From NCBI GenBank assembly GCA_028280675.1, contig JANQLI010000127.1, forward strand, positions 1 through 10,014: a stretch of DNA of 10,014 bases. Direction: 5' to 3'. A program made the translations under genes and the position numbers. Shown here piece by piece: positions 1 to 6,768 of the stretch. How positions within the stretch are numbered: the stretch's first letter is position 1; the number at the start of each line of letters is the position of its first letter. Origin of the DNA: Alphaproteobacteria bacterium (GTDB lineage: Bacteria > Pseudomonadota > Alphaproteobacteria > SMXP01). The notes under the pieces are model-generated. The model saw nothing but the letters and a program-made list of their open reading frames with translations, did no database searches and had not been told where the DNA came from.

Positions 1-1
1 T

Positions 2-1129
2 CAAACACCTGCAGGGCATGAAAGTACAGAGAAACCTTCACTGCTGGGTCTGACACGCGAAGCGCTTGCAGATGTCTTACGGGATTTCGGCATCCCAGAC
101 AAAGCCGTCCGTATGCGGCTCAACCAGCTTTGGCATTGGATCTACTTCCGTGGCGTCACCGATTTCCAAGCCATGACTAACATTTCGAAAGACCTGCGGG
201 CGCAGCTTGCCGACGCTTTTTCCATCGACAAGCCACACATCGCCACCGCGCAAACGTCACAAGATGGCACATGCAAATGGCTTCTGGATTGCGGGCCTGG
301 CGTTCAGATTGAAACGGTCTTTATACCCGATGGCGATCGCGGCACTTTATGCATCTCAAGCCAAGTTGGATGCACACTCAATTGCAGTTTTTGTCATACG
401 GGCACACAAAAACTTGTGCGCAATCTCACAGCCCGTGAAATCGTCGCGCAAGTGATGATTGCCCGCGATGAATTGGCAGATTGGCCCAAAGGCAGCGCAC
501 AAGATCATCACCGCGCGATTACCAATATCGTATTCATGGGCATGGGGGAACCCCTTTACAATTTTGACAATGTGAAAGACGCCATAGAGATCATCAGTGA
601 TGGTGAGGGCATTTCTTTGTCAAAACGCCGCATCACCGTCTCAACATCAGGCATCGTGCCGCATATGGAAAAATGCGGTGATGAAATCGGCGCCATGCTT
701 GCTGTCTCCCTGCATGCAGTGCGCGATGACATTCGCAATGAGCTTGTGCCAATCAACAAAAAATACCCAATTCAGGACTTGATTGCTGCGTGCCGCAATT
801 ACCCGACAGCCACAAATGCAAAACGCATCACGTTTGAATATGTCATGCTGAAAGACGTGAACGACAGTTTACAGGACGCGAAGGAGCTCGTGCAGCTCAT
901 CAAAGGTATTCCCGCCAAGGTGAACCTCATTCCCTTTAATCCATGGGACGGCGCCCCTTATGCGTGTTCAGAGTGGGACCATATCGAAGCCTTTGCCGAT
1001 GTCCTTTTACGCGCCGGTTATGCAAGCCCTATCCGCACGCCACGCGGACGTGACATCATGGCCGCCTGTGGGCAATTAAAATCCGCCAGTGTCAAAGAAC
1101 GCGCCAGCGCAAGACGCAACCAGCAATAG
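2..1129 (+). CDS. rlmN: RlmN, dual-specificity 23S rRNA/tRNA adenine-C2 methyltransferase (5' end outside window)
   Basis: Radical-SAM enzyme that methylates C2 of adenine in 23S rRNA (A2503) and in tRNA (A37). The first ATG is at 113, but the frame stays open and protein-like back to base 2 (reads ...SLLGLTREALADVLRDFG...), which fits the usual RlmN N-terminal domain. The gene therefore begins left of the window and 113 is an internal Met. Counting from base 2, the radical-SAM cluster cysteines are C124, C128 and C131 (CxxxCxxC). The first conserved methyl-carrier/resolving cysteine is C117 (seven residues before C124) and the second is C356 in the AACGQL motif. The GMGEPLYN motif of the SAM site is also present. 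All catalytic cysteines are intact and the C-terminus is complete. Assignment is by family motifs and is secure; only the start is unknown. Confidence 0.97.
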   Translation, partial: QTPAGHESTEKPSLLGLTREALADVLRDFGIPDKAVRMRLNQLWHWIYFRGVTDFQAMTNISKDLRAQLADAFSIDKPHIATAQTSQDGTCKWLLDCGPGVQIETVFIPDGDRGTLCISSQVGCTLNCSFCHTGTQKLVRNLTAREIVAQVMIARDELADWPKGSAQDHHRAITNIVFMGMGEPLYNFDNVKDAIEIISDGEGISLSKRRITVSTSGIVPHMEKCGDEIGAMLAVSLHAVRDDIRNELVPINKKYPIQDLIAACRNYPTATNAKRITFEYVMLKDVNDSLQDAKELVQLIKGIPAKVNLIPFNPWDGAPYACSEWDHIEAFADVLLRAGYASPIRTPRGRDIMAACGQLKSASVKERASARRNQQ

Positions 1130-1211
1130 CGATCTGACCATCTGCTAAAACACCATCAATTCAGGACTAGCGTTTTGCCTCAGCCTTTCCTACCATTCAG
1201 TTGGAGAAGGA

Positions 1212-1236
1212 TACGCTGTCTCAAAGCGTAAAGGAG
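1212..1236 (+). promoter_or_regulatory. Small hairpin abutting the ribosome binding site of the SDR gene
   Basis: TACGCT (1212-1217) and AGCGTA (1225-1230) form a perfect 6-bp stem with a 7-nt loop. AAGGAG (1231-1236) follows at once, seven bases before the ATG at 1244. The Shine-Dalgarno is strong and fixes the start. The hairpin may stabilise the 5' end or tune translation; that is inference. I could not find a convincing promoter in 1130-1211, so read-through from rlmN is possible. Confidence 0.4.
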
Positions 1237-1243
1237 AACTTTC

Positions 1244-2080
1244 ATGATGAGACGTACTTTACTTATTGCATGTGCTTTTTTCGCAAGTAGCGCTTTATTT
1301 TTATCACAAAATGTTTTTGCTGGCGGGCACGAATCTCCCATTCCCCCAACACAAGTTGCCGAAACGCCAGGCTTGACCGATGAAGATGTCATTGTTGTCA
1401 TTGGTGGGTCTGGACGCACAGGGCAACGCACCGTGCAGCAATTAGTGGATGCCGGTGTTAATGTGCGCGCCACAACACGGGATATTGCCAAAGCCAGTGC
1501 AGAGATTAGCGCCGATTTTAATTGGGTCACTGTGGATGTTACACAGCCGGAAACCATCAGCGCCGCCCTTGACGGAGCAACATACGTCATCTCAACAATC
1601 GGCAATGGACAGATGCCCGAACAGATTGATTACCAAGGCGTTGTCAATATCGTCGATGCCGCGGTGGCAGCAGAAACCATTAAGCATATGACACTTGTCT
1701 CTTCAGCAGGGGTGACACATAAAGATCATTACTTGAACAAGATGCTCAACAATGTTCTGCAATGGAAACTCAAAGGAGAAAACCACCTCCGAACGAGTGG
1801 CCTCAATTACACAGTGGTCCGTCCCTACGGTTTGCAAGATGAGCTTGATGTCTCAAGTAAATTCGCGAGCATCCTGATGGATCAAGGAGATGATATTATG
1901 CCCAACGGCATCGTCTCCCGTGTCGATGTCGCCAAAGTGAGTATTGCAAGTCTCACCAACCCAGATGCGAACCGCAAAACATTCGAGATCACCAATTACT
2001 TTTCATTCGAGCCTAATAAATGGGAAATCCAATTTGGCTTAATGGCAGCAGATCAGGGGCCTGTTTCTGTTTCAGACTGA
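1244..2080 (+). CDS. Exported NAD(P)-binding atypical SDR (NmrA/NAD(P)H-binding family)
   Basis: A 278-aa protein of the atypical short-chain dehydrogenase group. After an N-terminal export signal comes a Rossmann fold with the dinucleotide motif GGSGRTG at residues 54-60. It is followed by the VDVTQPETISAALDG segment (about 97-111), a VSSAG strand-4 motif at 152-156, and a YTVVRP motif at 189-194 typical of NmrA-like and NAD(P)H-binding (PF13460-type) proteins. The classical YxxxK catalytic pair is not evident, so it may bind the cofactor without ordinary dehydrogenase chemistry. Residues 1-26 form a signal peptide with a likely cut after VFA. It carries a twin Arg (R3-R4) followed by T-L-L, which partly resembles a Tat signal. 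The start is set by AAGGAG seven bases upstream; an ATG one codon later is also possible. The substrate is unknown. It stands alone between rlmN and a rho-independent terminator. Confidence 0.85.
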   Translation: MMRRTLLIACAFFASSALFLSQNVFAGGHESPIPPTQVAETPGLTDEDVIVVIGGSGRTGQRTVQQLVDAGVNVRATTRDIAKASAEISADFNWVTVDVTQPETISAALDGATYVISTIGNGQMPEQIDYQGVVNIVDAAVAAETIKHMTLVSSAGVTHKDHYLNKMLNNVLQWKLKGENHLRTSGLNYTVVRPYGLQDELDVSSKFASILMDQGDDIMPNGIVSRVDVAKVSIASLTNPDANRKTFEITNYFSFEPNKWEIQFGLMAADQGPVSVSD

Positions 2081-2107
2081 TCACCTCTTATCAACAGAAC
2101 AAACAAG

Positions 2108-2134
2108 AAAGGCTGTCATGGAGCGGCCTTTTTT
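2108..2134 (+). terminator. Rho-independent terminator after the SDR gene
   Basis: AAAGGC (2108-2113) pairs with GCCTTT (2126-2131). The stem extends inward by a T-G wobble and a G-C pair around an 8-nt loop, and it runs into six Ts (2129-2134). It lies 28 bases past the stop at 2080 and just before the end of the convergent minus-strand gene. The A-rich left side may let it act weakly in the other direction as well. Confidence 0.75.
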
Positions 2135-2151
2135 ATCGCTACGGATTTATA

Positions 2152-2817
2152 CTACGGGCGCACTTTGCTGTTCTCGGAACGCAAGCGGCTTACCCCCATC
2201 ATCATGCCTTGAATATAGAAGGCTGGCAGTTCAAAAATAATATCATCACTGCCATAATCCGCATGGAGTCTCATTGACAGCCCGGTGTCACGATGTTCTT
2301 CAAACATCTCAGCAGGGATCATTATATTAAATGACTCTGCCATATGACATTCGCGTTCTATCCTACACCGCTGTCTTCCATTGCCGTAATCATCACAATC
2401 TTTTATCTCCTCACAGGACTGAAGTTCTTTATCCATACGGTTCACGTCAAAGAATCGTTTCCCACTTATTTCCACTCTCGAAAAATGACGGTAATCATCG
2501 CGATCATCAGAATAGTAGTCGGTAAAAAAGCTGAGTACATACAGCCCTTGGGACAAATCAACGAGCGTGGTGAAGCTGGCGTAAACGTAGACACAATCCC
2601 CACTAAGATTGACAGCACAGGCATAAAGGCCTGGATAAAAGGGGCCCGCATACCATTCAGTGATGGACGCATCAATATGAACGCCGGGAAAAGCATCTCC
2701 ATAGAGCTTGACCTCTTCCGCCACCTCTTGTGCCGTATCAGCCGCATGTCCCACTGGGGCGGAGATGGAGAGCATAATCAGAGAGACGCAAATCACGTGT
2801 ATGAAGAGATGCTTCAT
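2152..2817 (-). CDS. Secreted six-cysteine protein of unknown function
   Basis: A 221-aa protein that I do not recognise. Residues 1-25 are a clear Sec signal peptide (Lys near the start, hydrophobic core, cut after GHA). The predicted mature part holds exactly six cysteines (C67, C75, C135, C141, C151, C157), an even number that suits disulfides in the periplasm or outside the cell. C135-C157 sits in a short acidic, Cys-rich stretch. The rest is rich in aromatic and acidic residues (for example YYSDDRDDY near 101-109) and has no membrane segment after the signal. The start at 2817 gives the only complete signal peptide, although the Shine-Dalgarno there is weak. The gene is transcribed towards the SDR gene and the two end convergently. 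A longer overlapping plus-strand frame (2344-2838) lacks such features and looks like a shadow. Confidence 0.8.
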   Translation of the reverse strand: MKHLFIHVICVSLIMLSISAPVGHAADTAQEVAEEVKLYGDAFPGVHIDASITEWYAGPFYPGLYACAVNLSGDCVYVYASFTTLVDLSQGLYVLSFFTDYYSDDRDDYRHFSRVEISGKRFFDVNRMDKELQSCEEIKDCDDYGNGRQRCRIERECHMAESFNIMIPAEMFEEHRDTGLSMRLHADYGSDDIIFELPAFYIQGMMMGVSRLRSENSKVRP

Positions 2818-2925
2818 TGCGCAAGGGACCTATGTTGATAAGGAACAAGGTCTCCAGCATACGACTTATGTGTGCATCGCGCTAACATCCTTTCAGCATA
2901 AGAGGATGGAAGTATGTCCAATAAT

Positions 2926-2940
2926 TTAAACACTGTTTAA
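2926..2940. promoter_or_regulatory. 15-bp perfect palindrome, operator-like
   Basis: TTAAACACTGTTTAA has two 7-base arms (TTAAACA and TGTTTAA) around a single central base. This size and symmetry resemble operators bound by dimeric TetR- or MarR-type repressors. It lies 109 bases upstream of the minus-strand secreted-protein gene and directly upstream of a weak minus-strand -35-like TTGGAC (2915-2920). No regulator gene is in the window, so the bound factor is unknown. The rest of the 206-base gap (2818-3023) shows only a short CTACC-A-GGTAG inverted repeat at 2966-2976 and no convincing gene. Confidence 0.4.
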
Positions 2941-3023
2941 TTTATGTAACACTCACCACAAAGCACTACCAGGTAGCACCTCTTAAGCATTTGTTGAGTA
3001 TTGGCATTTCCAGAATGGCAGAC

Positions 3024-3917
3024 CTATATTTTAGGAACTACAAGGCCAGTTTGACGGCAGGCCGCCACCAAAGTATTGCGCATCAGACAAGCGATAGTCA
3101 TAGGACCAACGCCCCCCGGAACCGGAGTTATAGACCCCGCCACATCAAACGCGGCATCATAATCCACATCCCCCACAAGACGGGTCTTCCCTTCGCCGCG
3201 CTCCGGCGCCGGGATACGATTGATCCCAACATCAATAACGCAAGCGCCGGGCTTGACCCAATCACCTTGCACGAAATGCGGCCGTCCTACAGCGGCAACC
3301 AAAATATCAGCGCAGCGACACTCCGCGGCGAGATCTTGCGTGCGTGAATGCGCAATGGTCACGGTTGCATTCTCAGCCAACAAAAGCTGCCCCATTGGTT
3401 TCCCGACGAGATTCGAGCGGCCGACAATAATGGCGCGCTTGCCAGACAGATCGCCAAGTTGGTCTTTGACCAGCATAAGACAGCCCAAAGGCGTGCAAGG
3501 CACCATGGCATCCAGACCGCTTGAGAGATACCCTGCATTAATGGGGTGAAGACCATCGACATCCTTTGCGGGTTCAATTGTCTCAATGACATTTTGCTGG
3601 CTGATTTGATCAGGGACCGGGAACTGCACCAAAATACCGTGCACAGCCGGGTCTGCATTCAACTCACGCACTTTCGCGAGCAAAACTTCCTCTGACGTGT
3701 CCGCTGGCATTTTGTACCCAAACGACTCCATACCGCATTCACGTGTCGCAATCCCCTTATTGCGGACATAAACCTCGCTGGCCGGATCTTCGCCCACCAG
3801 GACAACCGCAAGACCTGGGGTTAATCCGTGTTGCCCTTTCAGCACCTCAACGGCCGATGCAACGCGCGCGCGCAGCCCTTGTGAAAAGGCTTTTCCATCA
3901 ATCTTTATGGCTGTCAT
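3024..3917 (-). CDS. folD: FolD, methylenetetrahydrofolate dehydrogenase/methenyltetrahydrofolate cyclohydrolase
   Basis: Cytoplasmic bifunctional enzyme that converts 5,10-methylene-THF to 10-formyl-THF through methenyl-THF with NADP, supplying one-carbon units for purines and formyl-Met. The 297-aa length is normal. The N-terminal catalytic domain has Y50 and K54 (YVRNK), Q98 (GILVQFPVP) and D121 (KDVDG), the same numbers as the E. coli active-site residues. The Rossmann part has GRSNLVGKPM and the C-terminal signature PVPGGVGPMT. Everything needed for both reactions is present. The start at 3917 has GAGGGG (complement of 3924-3929) six bases upstream. It is the last gene of the minus-strand YggT-folD group. 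No clear terminator follows its TAG. Confidence 0.97.
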   Translation of the reverse strand: MTAIKIDGKAFSQGLRARVASAVEVLKGQHGLTPGLAVVLVGEDPASEVYVRNKGIATRECGMESFGYKMPADTSEEVLLAKVRELNADPAVHGILVQFPVPDQISQQNVIETIEPAKDVDGLHPINAGYLSSGLDAMVPCTPLGCLMLVKDQLGDLSGKRAIIVGRSNLVGKPMGQLLLAENATVTIAHSRTQDLAAECRCADILVAAVGRPHFVQGDWVKPGACVIDVGINRIPAPERGEGKTRLVGDVDYDAAFDVAGSITPVPGGVGPMTIACLMRNTLVAACRQTGLVVPKI

Positions 3918-3943
3918 CTACATCCCCTCACCGTCGCTTAAAA

Positions 3944-4081
3944 TCAAACCACACATGGTCGTCTGTGGGGCCACAAAACCAAGACTGTCTTAGGGCGATC
4001 TGCGGCGTCCGACAAGAGAGAAAGCTTGATCTTTGATAACCAGCTTTCTTGCGCATGATGTTGAAGAAGCGATGCAGCCAT
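3944..4081 (-). CDS. Doubtful 45-codon ORF between yggT and folD, perhaps a remnant of a DUF167 (YggU) gene
   Basis: The ATG shares a base with the yggT stop (TGATG), the usual sign of translational coupling. The frame runs 45 codons to a TGA. In many proteobacteria a DUF167/YggU gene of about 100 codons accompanies yggT. Here the part reading IKLSLLSDAADRPKTVLV loosely recalls the C-terminal third of DUF167 (typically ...SLVSGATSRxKTLRV), which suggests an internal deletion. A second short frame (3928-4056, minus, 42 codons from ATG) overlaps it and ends with a TGA inside the folD Shine-Dalgarno. So the left and right gene junctions look preserved in two different frames, as a decayed gene with a frameshift would leave them. 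The resemblance is weak and by eye; this could be plain intergenic DNA. Confidence 0.3.
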   Translation of the reverse strand: MAASLLQHHAQESWLSKIKLSLLSDAADRPKTVLVLWPHRRPCVV

Positions 4082-4377
4082 CACAGCATAGCAAGCTGAT
4101 AACCGATATATTGAATGATATAGCGCAAGAAAAAGATAACCAGCAGGGCCACTAAAGGGGTGAGATCAAGCCCTCCCATATCCGGGATAAAAGGCCGAAG
4201 ACGGCGATAAAGCGGTTCCGTCAGCCGGTAGAGCACCTGTACAACCGAATAGACGAATTGATTGTTCGTGTTCATCACCTGAAACGCAATCAACCAGCTC
4301 AGTATAACCTGAGCGATAATTACCCAGGAATAGAGCTCCAGAAGCGTCAAAAGTATGAAAAAAACCGGGTTGATCAT
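4081..4377 (-). CDS. yggT: YggT-family integral membrane protein
   Basis: A 98-aa inner-membrane protein of the YGGT family. There are two hydrophobic segments (about 3-32 and 73-96) separated by the family's conserved loop LTEPLYRRLRPFIPDMGGLD at residues 52-71. YggT proteins are linked to membrane or osmotic functions and to cell-division or chloroplast-type membrane organisation in relatives, but their biochemical role is not settled. Length and motif are typical. The Shine-Dalgarno upstream of 4377 is poor (GGCGG-like only) and no other in-frame start is near. It is probably transcribed with folD. Confidence 0.9.
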   Translation of the reverse strand: MINPVFFILLTLLELYSWVIIAQVILSWLIAFQVMNTNNQFVYSVVQVLYRLTEPLYRRLRPFIPDMGGLDLTPLVALLVIFFLRYIIQYIGYQLAML

Positions 4378-4397
4378 GTCGCATCCGCCGAATCAGT

Positions 4398-4436
4398 TTG
4401 AACATAAGATGTAACCATCTTCGCATCTTTGTTCAA
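4398..4436 (-). promoter_or_regulatory. Nested inverted repeat with possible promoter upstream of yggT
   Basis: The outer arms TTGAACA (4398-4404) and TGTTCAA (4430-4436) are perfect complements. Inside them AAGATG (4406-4411) and CATCTT (4416-4421) form a 6-bp stem with a TAAC loop. On the minus strand, TTGAAC (4431-4436) and TACATC (4408-4413) sit 17 bases apart, the right spacing for a sigma70-like promoter, although the -10 is poor. The structure could be a leader hairpin or an operator for the yggT-folD group. This is inference from symmetry and position. Confidence 0.35.
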
Positions 4437-4468
4437 GCCACGCGCTTTGCCGCGCCAAGATGATCGTT

Positions 4469-4491
4469 AGGCATTTTTTATCTTTATGCCT
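4469..4491 (-). repeat. Inverted repeat over the stop of the ABC ATPase gene
   Basis: AGGCAT (4469-4474) and ATGCCT (4486-4491) form a 6-bp stem with an A/T loop and include the TAA of the ATPase gene. In the direction of transcription (minus) no U-run follows, so it is a poor intrinsic terminator. It may protect the mRNA 3' end or be chance. Confidence 0.3.
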
Positions 4492-5236
4492 TTTGATATT
4501 CTTGCAAAACCTCTTCTGTTGGCCCAAACGCACGAATATGTCCGTGCTCGACCCACATGACTTTATTGCAAAATTGGCGCAGCATATTTTCTGAATGCAC
4601 CGCCATCACAATGGTGCTCGACTCTTCAATGAGCTTTTCCACACGCTTCGCCGCATGGTCACGGAAAGCGCGATCGCCGGTACCGAAAACCTCATCAATT
4701 AAGAGCACATCTGCATCAACGGAGGTTGCGACCGCAAAGCCCACCCTGGTGCGCATCCCATTGGAATAGGTATGCAATGGCAGGTCAATATAATCGCCCA
4801 ATTGGCAAAACTCGATAATTTCGTCCATGCGGGCGTCAATCTGGTCTTCCGTCAAACCAACAACACCACCGATAAGACGAATGTTTTCGCGGCCGCTCGC
4901 TGTGTTGTTTAATCCAAGATTAGCTGTAAACAATGTCGATACTTTTCCACGGACCTCACACGCGCCATGTGTCGGAGGATATATCCCCGCCATGACACGC
5001 AGAAGAGAACTTTTTCCTGCACCATTGCGGCCAATTAAGCCAACAGAATCACCTCTTTCGATCTGAAAATTTACCCCGGCGAGAGCTTTCACGGACACGC
5101 GCCCTCGCGAATCCCGCATCAGCGTCCCTCCAACCTGAGCTTGATGCACCCCAACGCGTTTGCGGCGGCCCATCCCAATCACAGGCAAGATGAGCGTGAG
5201 GTCTGTGGCACGTATCGCAGGATCTTGGTGTGTCAT
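4484..5236 (-). CDS. ABC transporter ATP-binding protein, polysaccharide-export type (KpsT/Wzt-like)
   Basis: A 250-aa nucleotide-binding subunit that powers an ABC-2 exporter. The Walker A is GRNGAGKSS (69-77), the signature loop is YSNGM (157-161), the Walker B is VLLIDE (177-182) and the switch histidine is H214 (AVHS). The YSNGM signature, SGRENI at 114-119 and the DEVFGTGD stretch (181-188) are hallmarks of the family that exports capsule, O-antigen and teichoic-acid precursors. A long N-terminal extension (about 1-48) precedes the core. There is no C-terminal carbohydrate-binding domain such as some Wzt proteins carry, so KpsT is the closer model. Its ATG overlaps the permease stop by four bases (ATGA), so the two are translated together. 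No glycosyltransferase lies nearby, so the exported polymer cannot be named from this window. Confidence 0.93.
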   Translation of the reverse strand: MTHQDPAIRATDLTLILPVIGMGRRKRVGVHQAQVGGTLMRDSRGRVSVKALAGVNFQIERGDSVGLIGRNGAGKSSLLRVMAGIYPPTHGACEVRGKVSTLFTANLGLNNTASGRENIRLIGGVVGLTEDQIDARMDEIIEFCQLGDYIDLPLHTYSNGMRTRVGFAVATSVDADVLLIDEVFGTGDRAFRDHAAKRVEKLIEESSTIVMAVHSENMLRQFCNKVMWVEHGHIRAFGPTEEVLQEYQKA

Positions 5237-6057
5237 AACCAGAAGACCAACTTATTCTTAACTTTGTGATAAAGCACAAACGTGATGATCGCTCCGACAA
5301 TGCAAATAGATAGCGTTACACCCCAATCAAAAAGAGTTGGTTCTCTCCCAAGTAAAGGTTCGCGAATAATGGCGAGGAAGTAAGAAACCGGATTATAGGT
5401 GGATAACACTTCACGCGTTGTTCCTCTTCCTGGTGACCAAAAAACCGGCGAGGTGAAAAATAAAAAGCGCATAAGCGCTTGCATAAGATTTTCGATATCG
5501 CGAAAGCGCGTTACAATAATCCCTATGAGAAACACAACCCACACGGAGGTGAAGCTGAGAATAATGAGAGCAGGGATCACCAGCAAAACGGTCCATTCCA
5601 GCTCAATAGCTGAGAAATAGTACGCCACAAAATAAGCCGCTAATTGCATGAGATAAAAACACACATGTTTAGCCCACATTCTGATAACATGCGTATAGAG
5701 CGGGTTATTTATACTGAGCAGAAAATTCGCATTGGCATAAAATACTTTCCCGCTATTGATGCATGATGAAATAAACCCAAAGGTGCTGATCCCAACAACC
5801 ACATATGCAAAATAATGTGGCTCATCAGAGGACATCGCCCGAAAAACAAGACCCAATCCTGCCGCCCATACGAGTGCAAGCAACAGTGGCCAGAAAGGCC
5901 CAACAAATGTCTTACGGTATTGCATGCGAAAATCGGAAATCCCGAATTTCACCCAGAAGATAAGTCCCTGTACAAGTGACCGCTCTTTTACAGCAGACGA
6001 GGAAGGATCGGATTTCACAATGTCAGTCATAACAGTTATAAAGGCCCCTCTGGCCAT
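5233..6057 (-). CDS. ABC-2 type permease, polysaccharide exporter (KpsM/Wzm-like)
   Basis: A 274-aa inner-membrane partner of the ATPase. About six hydrophobic segments are visible (near 55-75, 83-103, 128-150, 155-182, 193-208, 245-264). Family landmarks are the amphipathic entry YRKTFVGPFWPLLL (47-60), TRFRDIENLMQALMRFLFF (183-201), the SPVFW motif (203-207) and NPVSYFLAIIREPLLG (222-237). KpsM-like permeases pass undecaprenyl- or lipid-linked polysaccharide across the inner membrane. The start is uncertain: the ATG at 6057 has no good Shine-Dalgarno and M10 (6030) is an alternative, but neither changes the membrane core. The gene is divergent from the CpeT-like gene with only 48 bases between, and that gene's promoter lies within its first codons. 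Confidence 0.92.
   Translation of the reverse strand: MARGAFITVMTDIVKSDPSSSAVKERSLVQGLIFWVKFGISDFRMQYRKTFVGPFWPLLLALVWAAGLGLVFRAMSSDEPHYFAYVVVGISTFGFISSCINSGKVFYANANFLLSINNPLYTHVIRMWAKHVCFYLMQLAAYFVAYYFSAIELEWTVLLVIPALIILSFTSVWVVFLIGIIVTRFRDIENLMQALMRFLFFTSPVFWSPGRGTTREVLSTYNPVSYFLAIIREPLLGREPTLFDWGVTLSICIVGAIITFVLYHKVKNKLVFWL
6014..6042 (+). promoter_or_regulatory. Sigma70-type promoter for the CpeT-like operon
   Basis: TTCACA (6014-6019) and TATAAA (6037-6042) are 17 bases apart, one mismatch each from the TTGACA and TATAAT consensus. Transcription would begin near 6049 and give a leader of about 57 bases before the TTG at 6106. The site lies inside the 5' coding part of the divergent permease gene, so the two transcription units may interfere. 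Confidence 0.55.
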
Positions 6058-6105
6058 TGCTTAAAGGCTGAGACTTACAGTTTCAAGGGGAAAAGGGGGA
6101 GTATT

Positions 6106-6768
6106 TTGCGGATCTTCATATACTGGCTTTGCGCAGGTCCACTTCTTACTTTGACGGCGTGCGGCGTTAACCCTCACGCGGCTACACAACTAGATTCAGA
6201 GCTTCAGGCATTGATGAGTCTCTGGCAGGGGGAGTACGCACCGGACTCAGGCATTCAGGGGCCTATCCAGCCATATGTGCTGGTGCGCCCAGTTGACCTG
6301 CCACGCTTTGGAGACGCCGTGACCTATATGGAGGTGCGTGACCGCACCCGTGAGGGCCGGGTTCTACGGCAACGCCTTTATGTGTTTAACACCGCTTCCG
6401 ATCGCACACTTAACTCTATCAAGGCTTATGATTTCTGGGGAGAGGCTGGAGCGCCCTATGCAGGCGCTTATGACGTGCCCACGAAATTAAACGACCTTGA
6501 CCCACAGACCATGTACACATTTCCTGAAGGTTGTGAAATTGAATGGCGAGTCGCAAACGCGGCTTTCTTTGGTGAAGTCTCACACACGAAATGCCATATC
6601 CCCTCAAGGACAAGAGGGAAGACCGTGAGTGTGGATATGATTCTTGGAATCACGCGCGACGCCTTCACACAGTGGGAAGTTGGATATGACGGCTCTGGGA
6701 ATCTGGAATTTGGCGACCCTGCTGCCGCCCCCATCCGTTCCAATCGCGTCTCCCCCGAGAATCCGTAA
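6106..6768 (+). CDS. CpcT/CpeT-like lipoprotein
   Basis: A 220-aa protein beginning at TTG (6106). A strong AGGGGGAG at 6094-6101 four bases upstream supports this start and no ATG is near. Residues 1-19 are a lipoprotein signal with lipobox L16-T-A-C19, and no Asp at +2 to hold it in the inner membrane. The mature part follows the CpcT/CpeT layout: a short LxxLWQGEY opening (37-44), a partner-like YMEVRD strand (74-79), RQRLYVF (88-94), an EGCEIEWR segment with C143, FFGEVSHTKC with C163, and a final strand region near 173-205. In cyanobacteria this fold attaches bilins to phycobiliproteins. Non-phototrophs carry relatives of unknown role, so bilin chemistry should not be assumed. C143 and C163 could form a disulfide. 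Its stop overlaps the start of the next gene by one base. Confidence 0.75.
   Translation: MRIFIYWLCAGPLLTLTACGVNPHAATQLDSELQALMSLWQGEYAPDSGIQGPIQPYVLVRPVDLPRFGDAVTYMEVRDRTREGRVLRQRLYVFNTASDRTLNSIKAYDFWGEAGAPYAGAYDVPTKLNDLDPQTMYTFPEGCEIEWRVANAAFFGEVSHTKCHIPSRTRGKTVSVDMILGITRDAFTQWEVGYDGSGNLEFGDPAAAPIRSNRVSPENP

Noticed and set aside
1180..1605. 141-codon minus-strand frame opposite the SDR gene
   Set aside because: It overlaps the well-supported Rossmann-fold gene and the strong Shine-Dalgarno on the plus strand, and has no recognisable feature.
2344..2838. 164-codon plus-strand frame opposite the six-cysteine gene
   Set aside because: It has no signal, membrane segment or family motif, while the opposite strand carries a clear signal peptide and paired cysteines. 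It is read as a shadow frame.
4469..4491. AGGCAT/ATGCCT hairpin as an intrinsic terminator
   Set aside because: No U-run follows in the direction of transcription, and it includes the stop codon itself. It is kept only as an inverted repeat.
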